Under the pieces are notes generated by a model. The model had not been told where the DNA came from. It searched no databases and saw only the letters and a program-made list of their open reading frames with translations. Of a DNA stretch of 64,000 nt, positions 34,201 through 47,872 are shown piece by piece; position 1 is the stretch's first letter; every line of letters begins with the position of its first letter. Source of the stretch: Crambe crambe (lineage: Eukaryota; Porifera; Demospongiae; Poecilosclerida; Crambeidae); contig OZ004588.1 in assembly GCA_963924555.1 (NCBI GenBank), forward strand, positions 744,001 through 808,000, in the 5' to 3' direction. The position numbers were made by a program, and so were the translations under genes.

Positions 34201-35023
34201 CTCTTGGCAACCTCAGTTCAGCCATGCTGTCAGCTGCCAACACTTCCAATCAGGCCGTTGGAGGGAAAACCCTGGGCATGATGGGAGGAGTCAACACAGG
34301 TTCGCTGATGTCAGCATATCTAGGGATGCAGCCTGGAGCACAGCAACCACAACAACAACAACAGTTCACATCATGTAAGTGATTTAAGACCCTTTACCAA
34401 TATCACCTCCATAAATATTACTGTACCACTATTCATAAGGTAGATTTCTTTTTAAATGCATTTGTGTTATGACGAGTACAAATGAGGGGCAAGTTGTTCC
34501 AGGGTCATTTTGTCTAATGGCCTGACGATAGCCATGCACAATTACCTGGTCTCACACAAAACTACTTATATACGGCATACTGCATATTACAATCTCTCTC
34601 TCTCTCTCTCAGTTCCCCAAATTCCAGCCACAAGTGGACAAAGCTATATCTTCACCAAACAAAAAGCAGCTCAGCTCTACTCAAAGCAAAAGGAAGGTAA
34701 GTCAGCTCCAATTCCATTCAAGGCATCCGAATGAATATTTCATTACTACAGGTCCAGAGGGCTCAAACCTTTTCATTTATCATCTTCCGAATGATGTGAC
34801 AGACCCCGACTTGGTCCAAATGTTTGCTCCTTTTGGTGCAGTCATCAGTGCAAAGGTCTTCATCGACAAGGTCACCAATCTCAGCAAATGTTTTGGTTTC
34901 GTCTCCTTCGACAACGCCATCTCAGCCCAGAGCGCCATCCAAGCCATGAATGGATTTCAAATGGGAACAAAGAGACTAAAAGTCCAACTCAAGAAGCCCA
35001 AAGATGGCAACCGGCCGTACTGA
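31222..35023 (+). CDS. CELF: CELF/Bruno-like RNA-binding protein, 10 exons, 468 aa
   Basis: Binds GU-rich RNA to control splicing, translation and decay. Exons: 31222-31420, 32688-32770, 33028-33085, 33142-33270, 33359-33438, 33622-33777, 33848-33926, 34108-34374, 34613-34696, 34752-35023. Three RRMs in CELF order: RRM1 ([11 protein letters not shown] ... CAFVTF), RRM2 ([16 protein letters not shown] ... AAFVRL), a divergent linker rich in Gly/Ala/Gln with CAACAA repeats, then RRM3 ([16 protein letters not shown] ... CFGFVSF) ending KPKDGNRPY. Length matches human CELF1/2 (about 486). I chose ATG 31222 because no ATG lies upstream in frame in exon 1. The acceptor of exon 9 uses a CT dinucleotide run. 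Confidence 0.96.
31705..31925. repeat. ~109-bp tandem duplication in CELF intron 1
   Basis: The block starting 'actactgggaatacttcttctataaggttgggggtt' occurs at about 31706 and again at 31815 with near identity, including a short duplicated 'catctctcctc' in the second copy. Confidence 0.9.
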
Positions 35024-36725
35024 GTGCAAATGCTGGCAGCAGAATTCTTATTGTACAGGTGTGCCTCTACATTAGCTACATGCTTATGTATGCTTCACCC
35101 CTGGGCACTACCTATATGCATGGATACGGACACTTCGCCCATAGGCATGGTTGTGCTACGTACGCTTCAGTGCCGAATCCTATTTCTTGGGGGAGTTTTA
35201 AACATAAATACTTGAATCATTATGTGTAAAACTTTTGAATCTTTTGTTTTTTGTTTGTTGCATTACAGATTCTTTGTCCGTTCAGTATGTGAGTAGTGTT
35301 GCCTTCAGACTGGTGTTATTTGCATGTACTTGTACGTAAGTATGTAAGTATGTATCTCTGTATGTAGCTTAATGTTGTCCACCAACTGTAAAATATACTG
35401 CATGTTAATTATTACTGTTTCATTGTCCTCCCACATTGTACATACATGTATTATATGTCCTATCATGAACCCTGACCTTTCATATCAACTGTGATGTTTG
35501 CCCACTGTGTTTGTATGTATGGATGAACTTTCTTTTTTTCTTGTTGTCGTTCAAGAAGCAATCCTTACATTCTTTTTTTATCATGATGTATGTCCAAACT
35601 TTTTCATCATTACTCTGGCAAAATGATTCGATTTTCCTCTCCAATAATGACTTTATCTTCTTTTTATGCTCCTTTTTTCCCTTCTAATAATCTTCCCCAT
35701 TAAAAACAAAACAAAAAACCTAAACAATAATTAATCAGCAAATTGTGATAGCTTATAGACTGCTGAGGAGTCAGAAACTCTGAAGGCATCAAATAACATG
35801 GATTTAAAATCTGTTTGTGGATGTTGTTGTTAAAGGTACTATGTGTAGTTGAATCTCACTATTGGGCCTCAGCGTCGACTTGGTGGTCGTCTGTTAGTTG
35901 GACCCTTGTTCCTGGGAGGAGTTTTCAACACTGGGGCTTGGGTAGGCTGCAGTATAAGAGTGTACATTAATAAAAGCCAAGACCAGAGGTTCCACTGTAA
36001 TGCCAGAGCTTAGTACTGAACTACCCTGCTAGTTGGTAAAGGGTTTTAGTAACAAACAAAGACCATGATATGCACAGTCACTCCCATGCAAGCCAAACAC
36101 TTTGATCACCCAACAATCATTGTTAGATAAGCTTATCACATGTTTAGGTCAACAGCAATACCTACATGACATGAACAACTTATCCCACTGATCATAAACA
36201 CATTGTGTTTCATTTTCCTGCTAGCCTACAGGAGGGAGGTAGTCAAACACATCTGGGTCTTACCCACACACAGACAAAAATCATATCTGCCACTGAGTGG
36301 TCACACACACCTGGTCAAGCCAGGAGCTAGTGCTGCTGGCAACCTCCTGGAGCCCGGGCAAGGAACTTGCAGGAGGACCAACTATCTCTTCTCAGCAAGT
36401 GGTGTGGGCACCCAAAGTCCCACCTGGACCACAAACTGATATATATTGGAGATAGTCAGTTTAATTTGCATCCTGGAAAACCCAGGTACCCATTTTCAGC
36501 TGGACTGGTGGCATGGTGTTAGATACAGCAAATTAATGGTAGTGAAAAAATAACACACACACACACAATTTTGAAATTGACTGCTTGGGTTAGATATCTC
36601 GTTAAGGAAAGAAGCTTGTATTAATGGGCAAGGATTGCTGAAAAATTTCATTTTGGTGAAACATTGTGCCATTCCACTTCAGCACTTAGACTGGTGTGAT
36701 GAATAGTCATGTTCACATCTTGTTT
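35024..36725. other. Intergenic: CELF 3' UTR and spacer
   Basis: 1.7 kb without a supported gene. The proximal half is T-rich and GTATGTA-rich, like a CELF-class 3' UTR. An aataaa-containing stretch lies near 35964. Short ORFs here lack recognisable domains. A (CA)n stretch is at 36550-36566. Confidence 0.5.
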
Positions 36726-37605
36726 TTAAAAGGAAATTGTAACTGTTGTACAACTGCACCTAATGCTGTCAGTATTATTCTGGCCGGTTGCCATAAAGAT
36801 GTCATAAATTAGAGTAACTCTTAGCAGTGGATTTCTATATTTGCCTGTCTTGTGACTTGGCTTATCTTGAACACTATATATTACCTCCTCAAAAGACACT
36901 GGCTCTTCAAACTGTCTATTCTTCTTTGGAGCACCCACACCATTGACCACTGGTTTTGAAATGATACCATTGACCGCTGGTTTTGGGATGATCTCATTCT
37001 CCTGGGGGGCATTCTCATTATCCTCGGGGGAAGCCTCGTCTCTCTTTCGGGCCATGGCTGCAGCCTGAGCTGCTAAACCAAGTGGCATTACTTGTACTGC
37101 ATTTGGGGACGGTTTTGGAGCTATAGGTGTGGCAAAAGTGGGCGTGGCTGGACTATCCTTGTTTGCGTGGACTCTAGCAGGGGACTTTGGTTTTGGGGCA
37201 ATAGGAGGTGGGGTCTTGATGACCATGGCTGGCTGTACTGGTGCAGGCCTGGACTCTGAGCTCTGTTGCTGATGGGGGATGTTTTTACGTCTCAGTAGTT
37301 CACCACTTCCTATATTAGTAGATGGTGCAGCTGCAGAGAGAGAGAGAGAGAGAGAGATTATGATACCACCTATTTAGCTACACTTTCTTGCACTGACCTT
37401 GCTTTTTTTCAGTTTCTTGCAAAAGTGGAGTAGAGGGTGAATCATCCCTCCCTTTTTCCTCTCCATGATTCTCTGATTCATAGGGAGCTACCTTAGCAGC
37501 TGCTCTCTTCCTAGTCACGTACCTGTAGAGCTGATAACCAAGGCTAGCCACCAATCCCAGGCCTAGTAGACCTGCTGCAGAAACAGCTACCACCACCAGC
37601 GCCAT
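36726..37605 (-). CDS. Single-pass membrane protein with proline-rich tail, unknown function, 270 aa
   Basis: Not recognised. Two exons (37605-37398 and 37330-36726) join in frame at a CT-repeat acceptor. Residues 2-26 form a hydrophobic segment (VVVAVSAAGLLGLGLVASLG) followed by YRYVTRKR, a typical stop-transfer with basic cytoplasmic flank and no separate signal peptide, suggesting a short N-terminus outside and a long cytoplasmic tail. The tail is disordered, with repeated IAPKP and NGIISKP/NGVG motifs and several PxxP sequences that could bind SH3 domains. The extreme C-terminus after EEVIYSVQD looks less protein-like, so a further splice (a gtaata donor is available) may replace it. It lies 277 bp downstream of eL42 on the same strand. 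Confidence 0.6.
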
Positions 37606-37881
37606 TTCTATTCTAAAGTTTTAATGACTGCTCCCCAATAAACTTGGTAGTTAGTTTTGAACACTACGGAAGTTATATGATGCATAGCCTAATGCATGTC
37701 AAGCTACAGACATGCGAGCTAATTTCACTTTCTCAGTGCAGTCCGGGGGAGGTACCCAACTACCTTGATGACGATGTAATTGTGTTTGTTTAACCGCCCA
37801 CATGCACAGTATAAAGCCATGAATATACAAAGTTAATGTGCAATAGAGACATGGTTGACAGATCATAATTAAAAAAGGTCT

Positions 37882-38482
37882 CTAAAACATGATCATTTGT
37901 CCCTGCAGAACGAAAAAGAGAAGATACAATTATGATAGACATCAGAAAATTGGTACAACAAAATTTGACTTTGTATTACTCTTGATATACCCCTTCTAAA
38001 CAGGACACCACAAACCTAGCTACAGGATTGAGAAATAAAAATTATACCTTTCTCTTCTTGTCTCCTCCCAACTCAAAGTGCTTGCATCTCTTGAGGGGAA
38101 CCTGTTTTCTCTTCTTGCAAGTTAGGCATTCCATTCTCAACACTACTTTCTTAGTCGTTTTTGCCTTCTTTCGGAATACAGGCTTTGTTTGCCCTCCATA
38201 CCCCCTCTGTTTCCTATCGTAACGACGCTTACCTGAGTAGTATACACTATCTTTATGTACCAAATTTGTGACCTATAACACACCTTGAGCATATAGTGAT
38301 GCTTTTCCAGCCTTATACTGGGTCACTTTAAAACTGGCATGGCGTTTACAAGAAGGACAAAATGTTTTCCTCGCTTTTGGTATATTCACCTAAAAATGGA
38401 CATGATCAAACCTCAGGTATCTTTACATACGTTTAATTGTGCGCTTTTTGACTAGGATGGAAGAAGATAAGTTACTCACCAT
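37882..38482 (-). CDS. RPL36A: 60S ribosomal protein eL42 (RPL36A/RPL44), 4 exons, 104 aa
   Basis: Large-subunit protein at the tRNA E site. Exons 38482-38480 (only the ATG), 38389-38284, 38232-38048 and 37902-37882. The protein begins [12 protein letters not shown] and includes [39 protein letters not shown], and [13 protein letters not shown], with two CxxC pairs (CPSC, CLTC) of the zinc-ribbon fold, matching human RPL36A (106 aa). The final 21-nt exon gives GQMIMF where human has GQVIQF. A first coding exon of just the start codon is common in animal ribosomal protein genes. The proline in GGQTKP corresponds to the residue linked to cycloheximide sensitivity in yeasts. Divergent from ATP5PB. 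Confidence 0.97.
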
Positions 38483-38609
38483 TTTCTTGCTTATCCACGA
38501 GGGCGAAGAAAGGACCTACCGTAAAGTCGTTCTTCTTATTTATCCATTTATTTTTCTAATATTTCATGGTAGTCACGTGAGCCTGCAAGAGGCCGGCCGG
38601 AGCGAGAAA
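38483..38609. promoter_or_regulatory. 127-bp bidirectional promoter, eL42 / ATP5PB
   Basis: The start codons of the two genes are only 127 bp apart. An E-box TCACGTGA lies at 38573-38580, and a pyrimidine-rich stretch (ttcttcttatttat, cf. the 5' TOP type elements of ribosomal genes) lies nearby. No TATA box is obvious. Confidence 0.65.
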
Positions 38610-39985
38610 ATGGTTTCGAGATTGGGCTGCTTTCTGAGTCGCTTACCTGGTGAGTTTTGGCACTAGAAAATTCGATACTACCCCCATAACCTTAGCATGC
38701 AATGCGGACCTATATCTAAGCTACCAAGAAAAGTTTGGGTAGGGTTTTTAACTAGAGATTTTCTACCCACTCTCTTAGTGGCTCCTACTAGAGGATATCT
38801 GTTACAAAGTCCTCGATTGATTTCATCCAGTTCGGCATTATGGAACACCAACCCAGGAGGTATTGTGCAAATAATAATCAGATGCTCCCAAATTAAAGCC
38901 CACCATATTTCCCCTCCCACTACTAATTTAACTGAAGCCTCAAAACCAGCAGTAACAAAGAGTTCTTCTAGAGGTGGACTGACAGGTTTCCTGGAGGAGA
39001 AGACGGGGGTAACTGGGGCATGGACACTAGGGGTAGGAGTGAGTGCCTACCTCATATCAAAGGAACTGTATGTCATTAACTCTGAGGCAAGTCGAAAGCT
39101 TAAGAATAAAATAGCAGGCATATCTTCACTTTTATGAGGTCTTCATAACTCTTTTATCCAGACTATTATTGCTGTTGTTTTTGGAGGCATTGGATTATAC
39201 CTCATGAAGAAGATAGGGAAACCTGTTGCTGATTTCCTTGATGAAAAATCTGAGGTAGGTGGGCATTAAATGAAATTCCTGCTCCTTTATATATGTAGTA
39301 TTCTCCACTTGTAGAGTGTTTTAGAGTTGTTCAACAGTGAAAAGAATGATCGTAGGGCTGCAGTACAAAATTCTATCAAGGCAGAATCAGAAGTGGAGAG
39401 CCAAATGGAGCTACGTCACGACATAGTGGACATTCTAAAGGTACTTCAAGATTTCTCTTGCTATACTTTCTATAAAATCAGCGTTTCAAATGAGCCTGTA
39501 GTATAAACAATAATGCAGGGTTCGTAATAACAGTCACATTTTCCAGTCAATTATTTAAGACTGATACGAGTGTTACTGTGAGCTCTGAATGTTATCGTTG
39601 CACAGGAAAATAATGCCATGCGTTTGGAAAGGGAGTATAGACGGAGACTTCATGAAGTGGATCAGGCTGTTAAGCGGAAGCTGGACTATCAGGTGGACTT
39701 AGAGAAAGTTGAACGACAATTCCAACAAGAGCATATGGTCCAGTGGTTGGAGAAATCTGTCACTGAACTGGTCAAGGGGAAGCAGGTTGGTAGTGTTTAT
39801 CAGACTGCCCTGTGATGAGGCCACTAACCCTCTTAGATAGACTACTCCTTTTGTTCCTTGGTAGGACTCTGAATAGGGTCGAGGCCCCCCAAGAAAAGTT
39901 TGCATTACACTATCACTTTTTTTTTCTGTAGGAGGAGAGTTTGGCTCAGTGTGTAACTGACCTCAAGAAAATTGCAAGTGCATAG
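38610..39985 (+). CDS. ATP5PB: Mitochondrial ATP synthase peripheral stalk subunit b, 6 exons, 266 aa
   Basis: Stator subunit linking F1 to Fo in the inner mitochondrial membrane. Exons 38610-38649, 38779-39086, 39162-39254, 39315-39440, 39606-39785, 39932-39985. The start MVSRLGCFLSRLP plus the Arg/Ser-rich sequence after it forms a mitochondrial presequence. The mature part has KTGVTG, SKELYVINSE, a hydrophobic segment IIAVVFGGIGLYLMKKIG, PVADFLDE, RKLDYQ, QEHMVQWLEKSV and a CVTDLKK ending, all matching human ATP5F1B-stalk subunit b. The exon 2 acceptor (ctctcttag at 38778) is chosen because it alone keeps frame and has a strong pyrimidine tract. Intron 2 has a GC donor (GAG|GCAAGT). Confidence 0.95.
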
Positions 39986-40498
39986 AACTAGCGACCGATC
40001 CAATTGTATAATTACCTCACATAGTGTTGCAGCAGTATTACACAGCAAGATTATAGGAACTTTTTTTTGTGAATTTTGTATGTATTTAAGTATTATGAGA
40101 GTACAACAAATTGAAAGGGTTGGGTCATATACTTGGATGCATGCACATACACAATAATGATAGTAACAAAATCAATTTTTGAAGTTCCCTTCACAAAAAA
40201 GAGAAGAAAAATGATTGCATTATAATTGTGTGCACTAAAATATCCAAGGGAATTTTTTTTCCTTTTTCGAGTTTTGCATTCACAGCTTGGAGTCTTTAAT
40301 GTAAGGTAGTTTTTGATGCAGATTAATGGTGCACAAGCTCAATTGTTTGTTTGATGTCACTGTGAAGTGGAGTAGTGATCCTTGGACTTGGCAAAACCAC
40401 TGCCACTTTGGGCCCTTCTCCTTGGCTGTGGTGTGTGTGAAAAAAAGAAAAAGGCAATGAATAATCAATAATTATTATCTTGTGGTTAATTAATGTAA
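39986..40498. other. Intergenic: ATP5PB 3' UTR and spacer
   Basis: About 500 bp of AT-rich sequence without a supported gene; runs of T and A and no recognisable repeat family. Confidence 0.5.
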
Positions 40499-40574
40499 GT
40501 CACGTGATTACGGGTTTTTAGTGCTGCGCATGCGTAGTACCACGAGGCCTAATTGTCTAAAACAAGCTTGAATC
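40499..40574 (+). promoter_or_regulatory. Promoter-proximal E-box and NRF-1-like site of the VOC gene
   Basis: TCACGTGA at 40500-40507 and TGCGCATGCGTA at 40525-40536 (one mismatch from the NRF-1 palindrome TGCGCATGCGCR) lie within 75 bp of the start codon. Confidence 0.55.
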
Positions 40575-41801
40575 ATGTCAGCTGAAAAGCCTAAAGAATC
40601 AGGTATAATAGCTACAATCCACTCCCCTGATTGTGACAAGCATATAGCATGGATAAAAAGTGTCTTCAATGCCAAACAAACTGAAATATACCGCTCAAAA
40701 GATGATGAGAAGACAGTCATGCACTGCTGCTTGATACTCAATGGAGGTTATCTCTATATCTGCTCCAATTCCCTACAAAATGATTCTACCACTAAAGAAG
40801 CAGACAAGGACGAGTCTCGAGGAATGGCCCTTCATGTAGAGTTGGAAGATCCTAATCCTGTCTGGAAAAATGCCCTCAATAATGGTGCTATGGTCATTGA
40901 GCAGCTGAAGGAACAATACTGGGGAGGAACTTATGGCAGTGTCCGGGATCCTTTCGGCTTCGTTTGGGGGATAATGAAAGGGGGAGAGTGTCGCAAGGCC
41001 GGTGTCATCCCTTACCTGATAATTGAAGAAGGGAAGTGCGAGGCGTATACAGATTGGCTGGTCACTGTTTTTGAAGCCAAGATCAAAGATAAGATGATGT
41101 CTGAGACAAATCTTGTTCAGCATTGTAGTGTGGAGATAAATGGAGGGGTTATGTATATGTCCGACGATGTCGGGATGACCGCACAGAAGAATGAGCTTAG
41201 TGGTGAAAATGCCAACATAGTTTGTCATTTGTGCCATCCAGATCCAAAAGCTGCTTGGAAGAGGTTGACTGAGAATGGAGCCACCAGCATAATGGAACTC
41301 GAAGTACAGTTCTGGGGTGATCTTTTTGGTATGGCGAAGGACTCGAAGGGGTTCATATGGTCCATCTCTGAAGTTACCCCTCCTACTTCCAAAGTAGGTG
41401 GGGTCGTCTCTTATTTGCTTTCATCCGATTGTGAGAAACATATCAAGTGGATTGAGAACGTGATGGAGGGTGAGGTAAAAAAATTAATGCACACCAAAGA
41501 CAAAAAGGTAATGCATTGTGAAATGTTAGTCAATGGAGGAACATTGATGCTAAGTGATGGCCCCTGTTATGAAGAGGGGTCTTGTAATAAAAATGACACC
41601 TCGTCAACTAACGAATCATGCGAGCACAAGGGGTTCATCCTACATCTGCAGTTGTCCAACCCAGATAAAGTGTGGAAGAGAGCCATGGAGAATGGTGGGG
41701 TGAAAGTTTTGGAGCTTAAGGAGCAATTTTGGGGTTCCTATTACGGTCAGTTTATGGATCCATTTGGTTACCAGTGGAGTGTCGAGAAGTCTGAAGCCTG
41801 A
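40575..41801 (+). CDS. Intronless protein of three tandem VOC (glyoxalase/PhnB-like) domains, 408 aa
   Basis: A single uninterrupted reading frame with three repeats of the vicinal-oxygen-chelate fold of PhnB type, about residues 8-135, 143-272 and 277-405. Each has MHCxLxxNGG or QHCSVEINGG in the first half and a C-terminal signature: EQYWGGTYGSVRDPFGFVWG, VQFWGDLFGMAKDSKGFIWS and EQFWGSYYGQFMDPFGYQWS. PhnB-like VOC proteins are mostly bacterial and single-domain. The conserved His and the WG..YG..DPFG.xW signature are seen in each repeat except that repeat 2 has DSKG instead of DPFG, so that unit may be catalytically altered. Function is unknown: a metal-dependent small-molecule lyase or isomerase, or a binding protein. 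It is the only long intronless gene here and has no targeting signal. Confidence 0.88.
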   Translation: MSAEKPKESGIIATIHSPDCDKHIAWIKSVFNAKQTEIYRSKDDEKTVMHCCLILNGGYLYICSNSLQNDSTTKEADKDESRGMALHVELEDPNPVWKNALNNGAMVIEQLKEQYWGGTYGSVRDPFGFVWGIMKGGECRKAGVIPYLIIEEGKCEAYTDWLVTVFEAKIKDKMMSETNLVQHCSVEINGGVMYMSDDVGMTAQKNELSGENANIVCHLCHPDPKAAWKRLTENGATSIMELEVQFWGDLFGMAKDSKGFIWSISEVTPPTSKVGGVVSYLLSSDCEKHIKWIENVMEGEVKKLMHTKDKKVMHCEMLVNGGTLMLSDGPCYEEGSCNKNDTSSTNESCEHKGFILHLQLSNPDKVWKRAMENGGVKVLELKEQFWGSYYGQFMDPFGYQWSVEKSEA

Positions 41802-42100
41802 TCAACCCGAGTTAGCTTGCTCGCTTTATCAACCCCCCCCACCAATCCACCATTTACACAAACAAACAAAACATTGATTCAGATCAGTTCCTGTGATTAC
41901 TAACCACCCCTTTCATGATTATTATGATTATCTTCATATAATTATGATGCGAAATTTTTGTGGGGTAAAAGAAGTAAATTCCCTAGATTTTGTGAATTGT
42001 GTTAAAATCAAGACTGAAAGAGAAACTGGAAACCAAGTCAATGCTTGAAAAATTAAAGGATATATTATTATATCCCCAACTAATTAATTAAAGCATTCCT
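41802..42100. other. Tail-to-tail spacer between VOC gene and CCDC6
   Basis: 300 bp of AT-rich sequence holding both 3' UTRs; nothing else recognised. Confidence 0.6.
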
Positions 42101-46041
<3,941 letters not shown>

Positions 46042-46226
46042 TTTCCTACATTTCTAGCCGAAGAAAGCTTGTTCAAACAGGTTCATTCTTGCTTTGCAAG
46101 GACCAACACAGGTTTTTGCTTAGTTGCAATTATCACATGACAATCACTTGATTGCGGTTCCCGGGATCGACCGGAGGGAGCAAAAAGGTCAAAGTTCGGT
46201 TGTTGGTGTGAAAATAGAGTGCTATA
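46042..46226. promoter_or_regulatory. 185-bp divergent promoter, CCDC6 / ankyrin gene
   Basis: Start codons face away across 185 bp. A TCACATGA motif is at 46133-46140 and a CpG-containing stretch (gcggttcccgggatcgaccgg) follows. No TATA box. Confidence 0.55.
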
Positions 46227-47562
46227 ATGTCTTCTCCCTTTCCTAAAGTGGATAAGACAAGCCTATCAGCTGTGGTAGCAAGTGGTGATATTCTGGTAAG
46301 CTTATCAAAACTTAATAGTTCCGGGTCCGCCCACTAATATATTGCGTTTAACTATGTGTAGTCAGTTTCAGAGCTTTTAAAAAGTGATGTGGACTTAAAT
46401 GAACTATCAGCTGAAGGATTTGCTCCTCTTTGCATTGCTTCCTTCTGGGGCTATGCAGATATAGTAAAACTCTTGCTCCAGCATGGGTGAGTTAGTGGCC
46501 CCACCCCATTTTCAATAACTTGGTGAATATTGTTCCCCAGAGCAAATGTCAATGTGACTAATAAGGGGACTGGGTGGACTCCGTGTCATTGTGCTGCCTT
46601 TCAGGGTCACGGGAAGGTCTTGTTATATCTGACTCAGCATGATCCTGACCTCTCAATCAAAGACTCTGCAGGAAGGTAAGGTAGAGTAGGGTGGTTTAAA
46701 TCCAGAACACACAGACCCTATAAGTTAGCTCTCCAAAGACCCTGTATTCAGGATACCCTGTTGTACAGGGGGTGGGCCAGGAATAAGGAACACAATTTAT
46801 AACTGAATTAATGCTTTAAAGTTGCTGTGATGATGTACACATATAACTTAATGCACTAAACACAAGCATTTGCCAATATTACTGATAGGAGTGATAGCTC
46901 AGTCATTCACACATGTGTTTTTTGTAGACTGGCCAGTGACTTTGGTTCAGCCTTGGATTCTATGTGGCCATTCTTTGCAGCAAAAGGGTGCAAGAGAACA
47001 AGCAAAGCCGAACTCATTAGGATGGACATAATTAAAAAGGTAGCTATAGCGAACCTCCGATAAAAAGACACTCTAAAAGAGGACAAACCTCTCAGCAAAA
47101 GCAATCTAAAAGAACTTAGGACAAGACTGGGTCAAGTGTTGTCCATTATTCAGAAGTTCCACCATATTTTCTCATTATTCGTACTTTTCTTCTAGGTTGT
47201 ATCTAGTGATAATCAACAACAACCTGCAAAAGGTGGTGATGCTTCTCTGAAAAAGGTGACAGCTGCCCATTTTTCGAGACCAGGCTCTGCCTATGTGGTG
47301 AAATTGCATCCACAAACCAACCGAAATCCTTCTCAGGTATGGAAGGCCATCTCTACTGTTGATTTTATTCATGGAGTGGTCATTTTAGATGTCATGTGAT
47401 CTAGTCTCTCTGTAATCGTATTTATAGAGTTCTTTGGAAGCCTTGGCTTATGGGGATGTCTTGAGAGAAGACGATTCAAGACCTGATTACTTCCTTAACC
47501 AGCAAATGGTTGCAAAGGAAAGAAAAAACGAGAAAATTCAACTCAATATGTGGAGAACTTAG
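46227..47562 (+). CDS. Small ankyrin-repeat protein, 6 exons, 238 aa
   Basis: Exons 46227-46295, 46362-46486, 46541-46675, 46928-47039, 47196-47336, 47428-47562. After a short N-terminus there are about three ankyrin repeats (GFAPLCIASFWGYADIVKLL, GWTPCHCAAFQGHGKVLLYL, with LSIKDSAGRLASDFG starting the next). The remainder, about residues 130-238, is not ankyrin: a basic region with HFSRPGSAYVVKLHPQTNR and a C-terminal GDVLREDDSRPDYFLNQQM motif that I do not recognise but that looks conserved in style. Probably a protein-interaction adaptor; no enzyme motif, signal or membrane segment. A specific ANKRD orthology is not claimed. Confidence 0.85.
47045..47165. mobile_element. MITE-like copy, 'ggacac...gaggttc' family
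   Basis: Reads gcgaacctccgataaaaaga ... gaggacaaacctctcagcaa ... gttgtccattattcagaagttccacc, i.e. shortened inverted ends of the family also at 4566, 30507 and 54820. In an ankyrin-gene intron. Confidence 0.6.
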
Positions 47563-47872
47563 TTTACATACATCATGAATTGATGATACACTGCATGATA
47601 TCTAAATATCACAGTATATGGTGTATGCGCATTGCGCGGCCAGTGGTGTGGCGCGCGCAGCCGCGGGAGTCGTATATAGCGCGCGCGGATGCAAAAGCGT
47701 TCTAGCGCAACGTTTAAGCTTATACTTCGTGTGACTGTGTGCTGTTCTTCCCAATAGAAGTTTCTTGTCGTACATCTACTAAGCCCATAAGCTCACATTA
47801 CAAGTAGGTCTAGGTCTACGTTGACTGCCAGTTCTAATTAGTGCCCAGCACTAAACAACAAGTTCTGCAAGA
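47563..47872. promoter_or_regulatory. CpG-rich promoter region of CC2D1
   Basis: 47617-47705 is sharply CpG-rich for this window (gcgcattgcgcgg, ggcgcgcgcagccgcggg, agcgcgcgcggatgc). An NRF-1-like TGCGCATTGCGC lies near 47621 and a TATA-like gtatatag near 47673, about 200 bp before the CC2D1 start. Confidence 0.45.

Noticed and set aside
38697..38778. ATG 38697 as ATP5PB start with exon reading from there
   Set aside because: Would extend upstream of a strong acceptor at 38778; the spliced model from ATG 38610 keeps frame and gives a better mitochondrial leader.
46887..46925. tRNA-like 'gtgatagctcagtcattcac'
   Set aside because: A-box resemblance only; no B-box or acceptor pairing.
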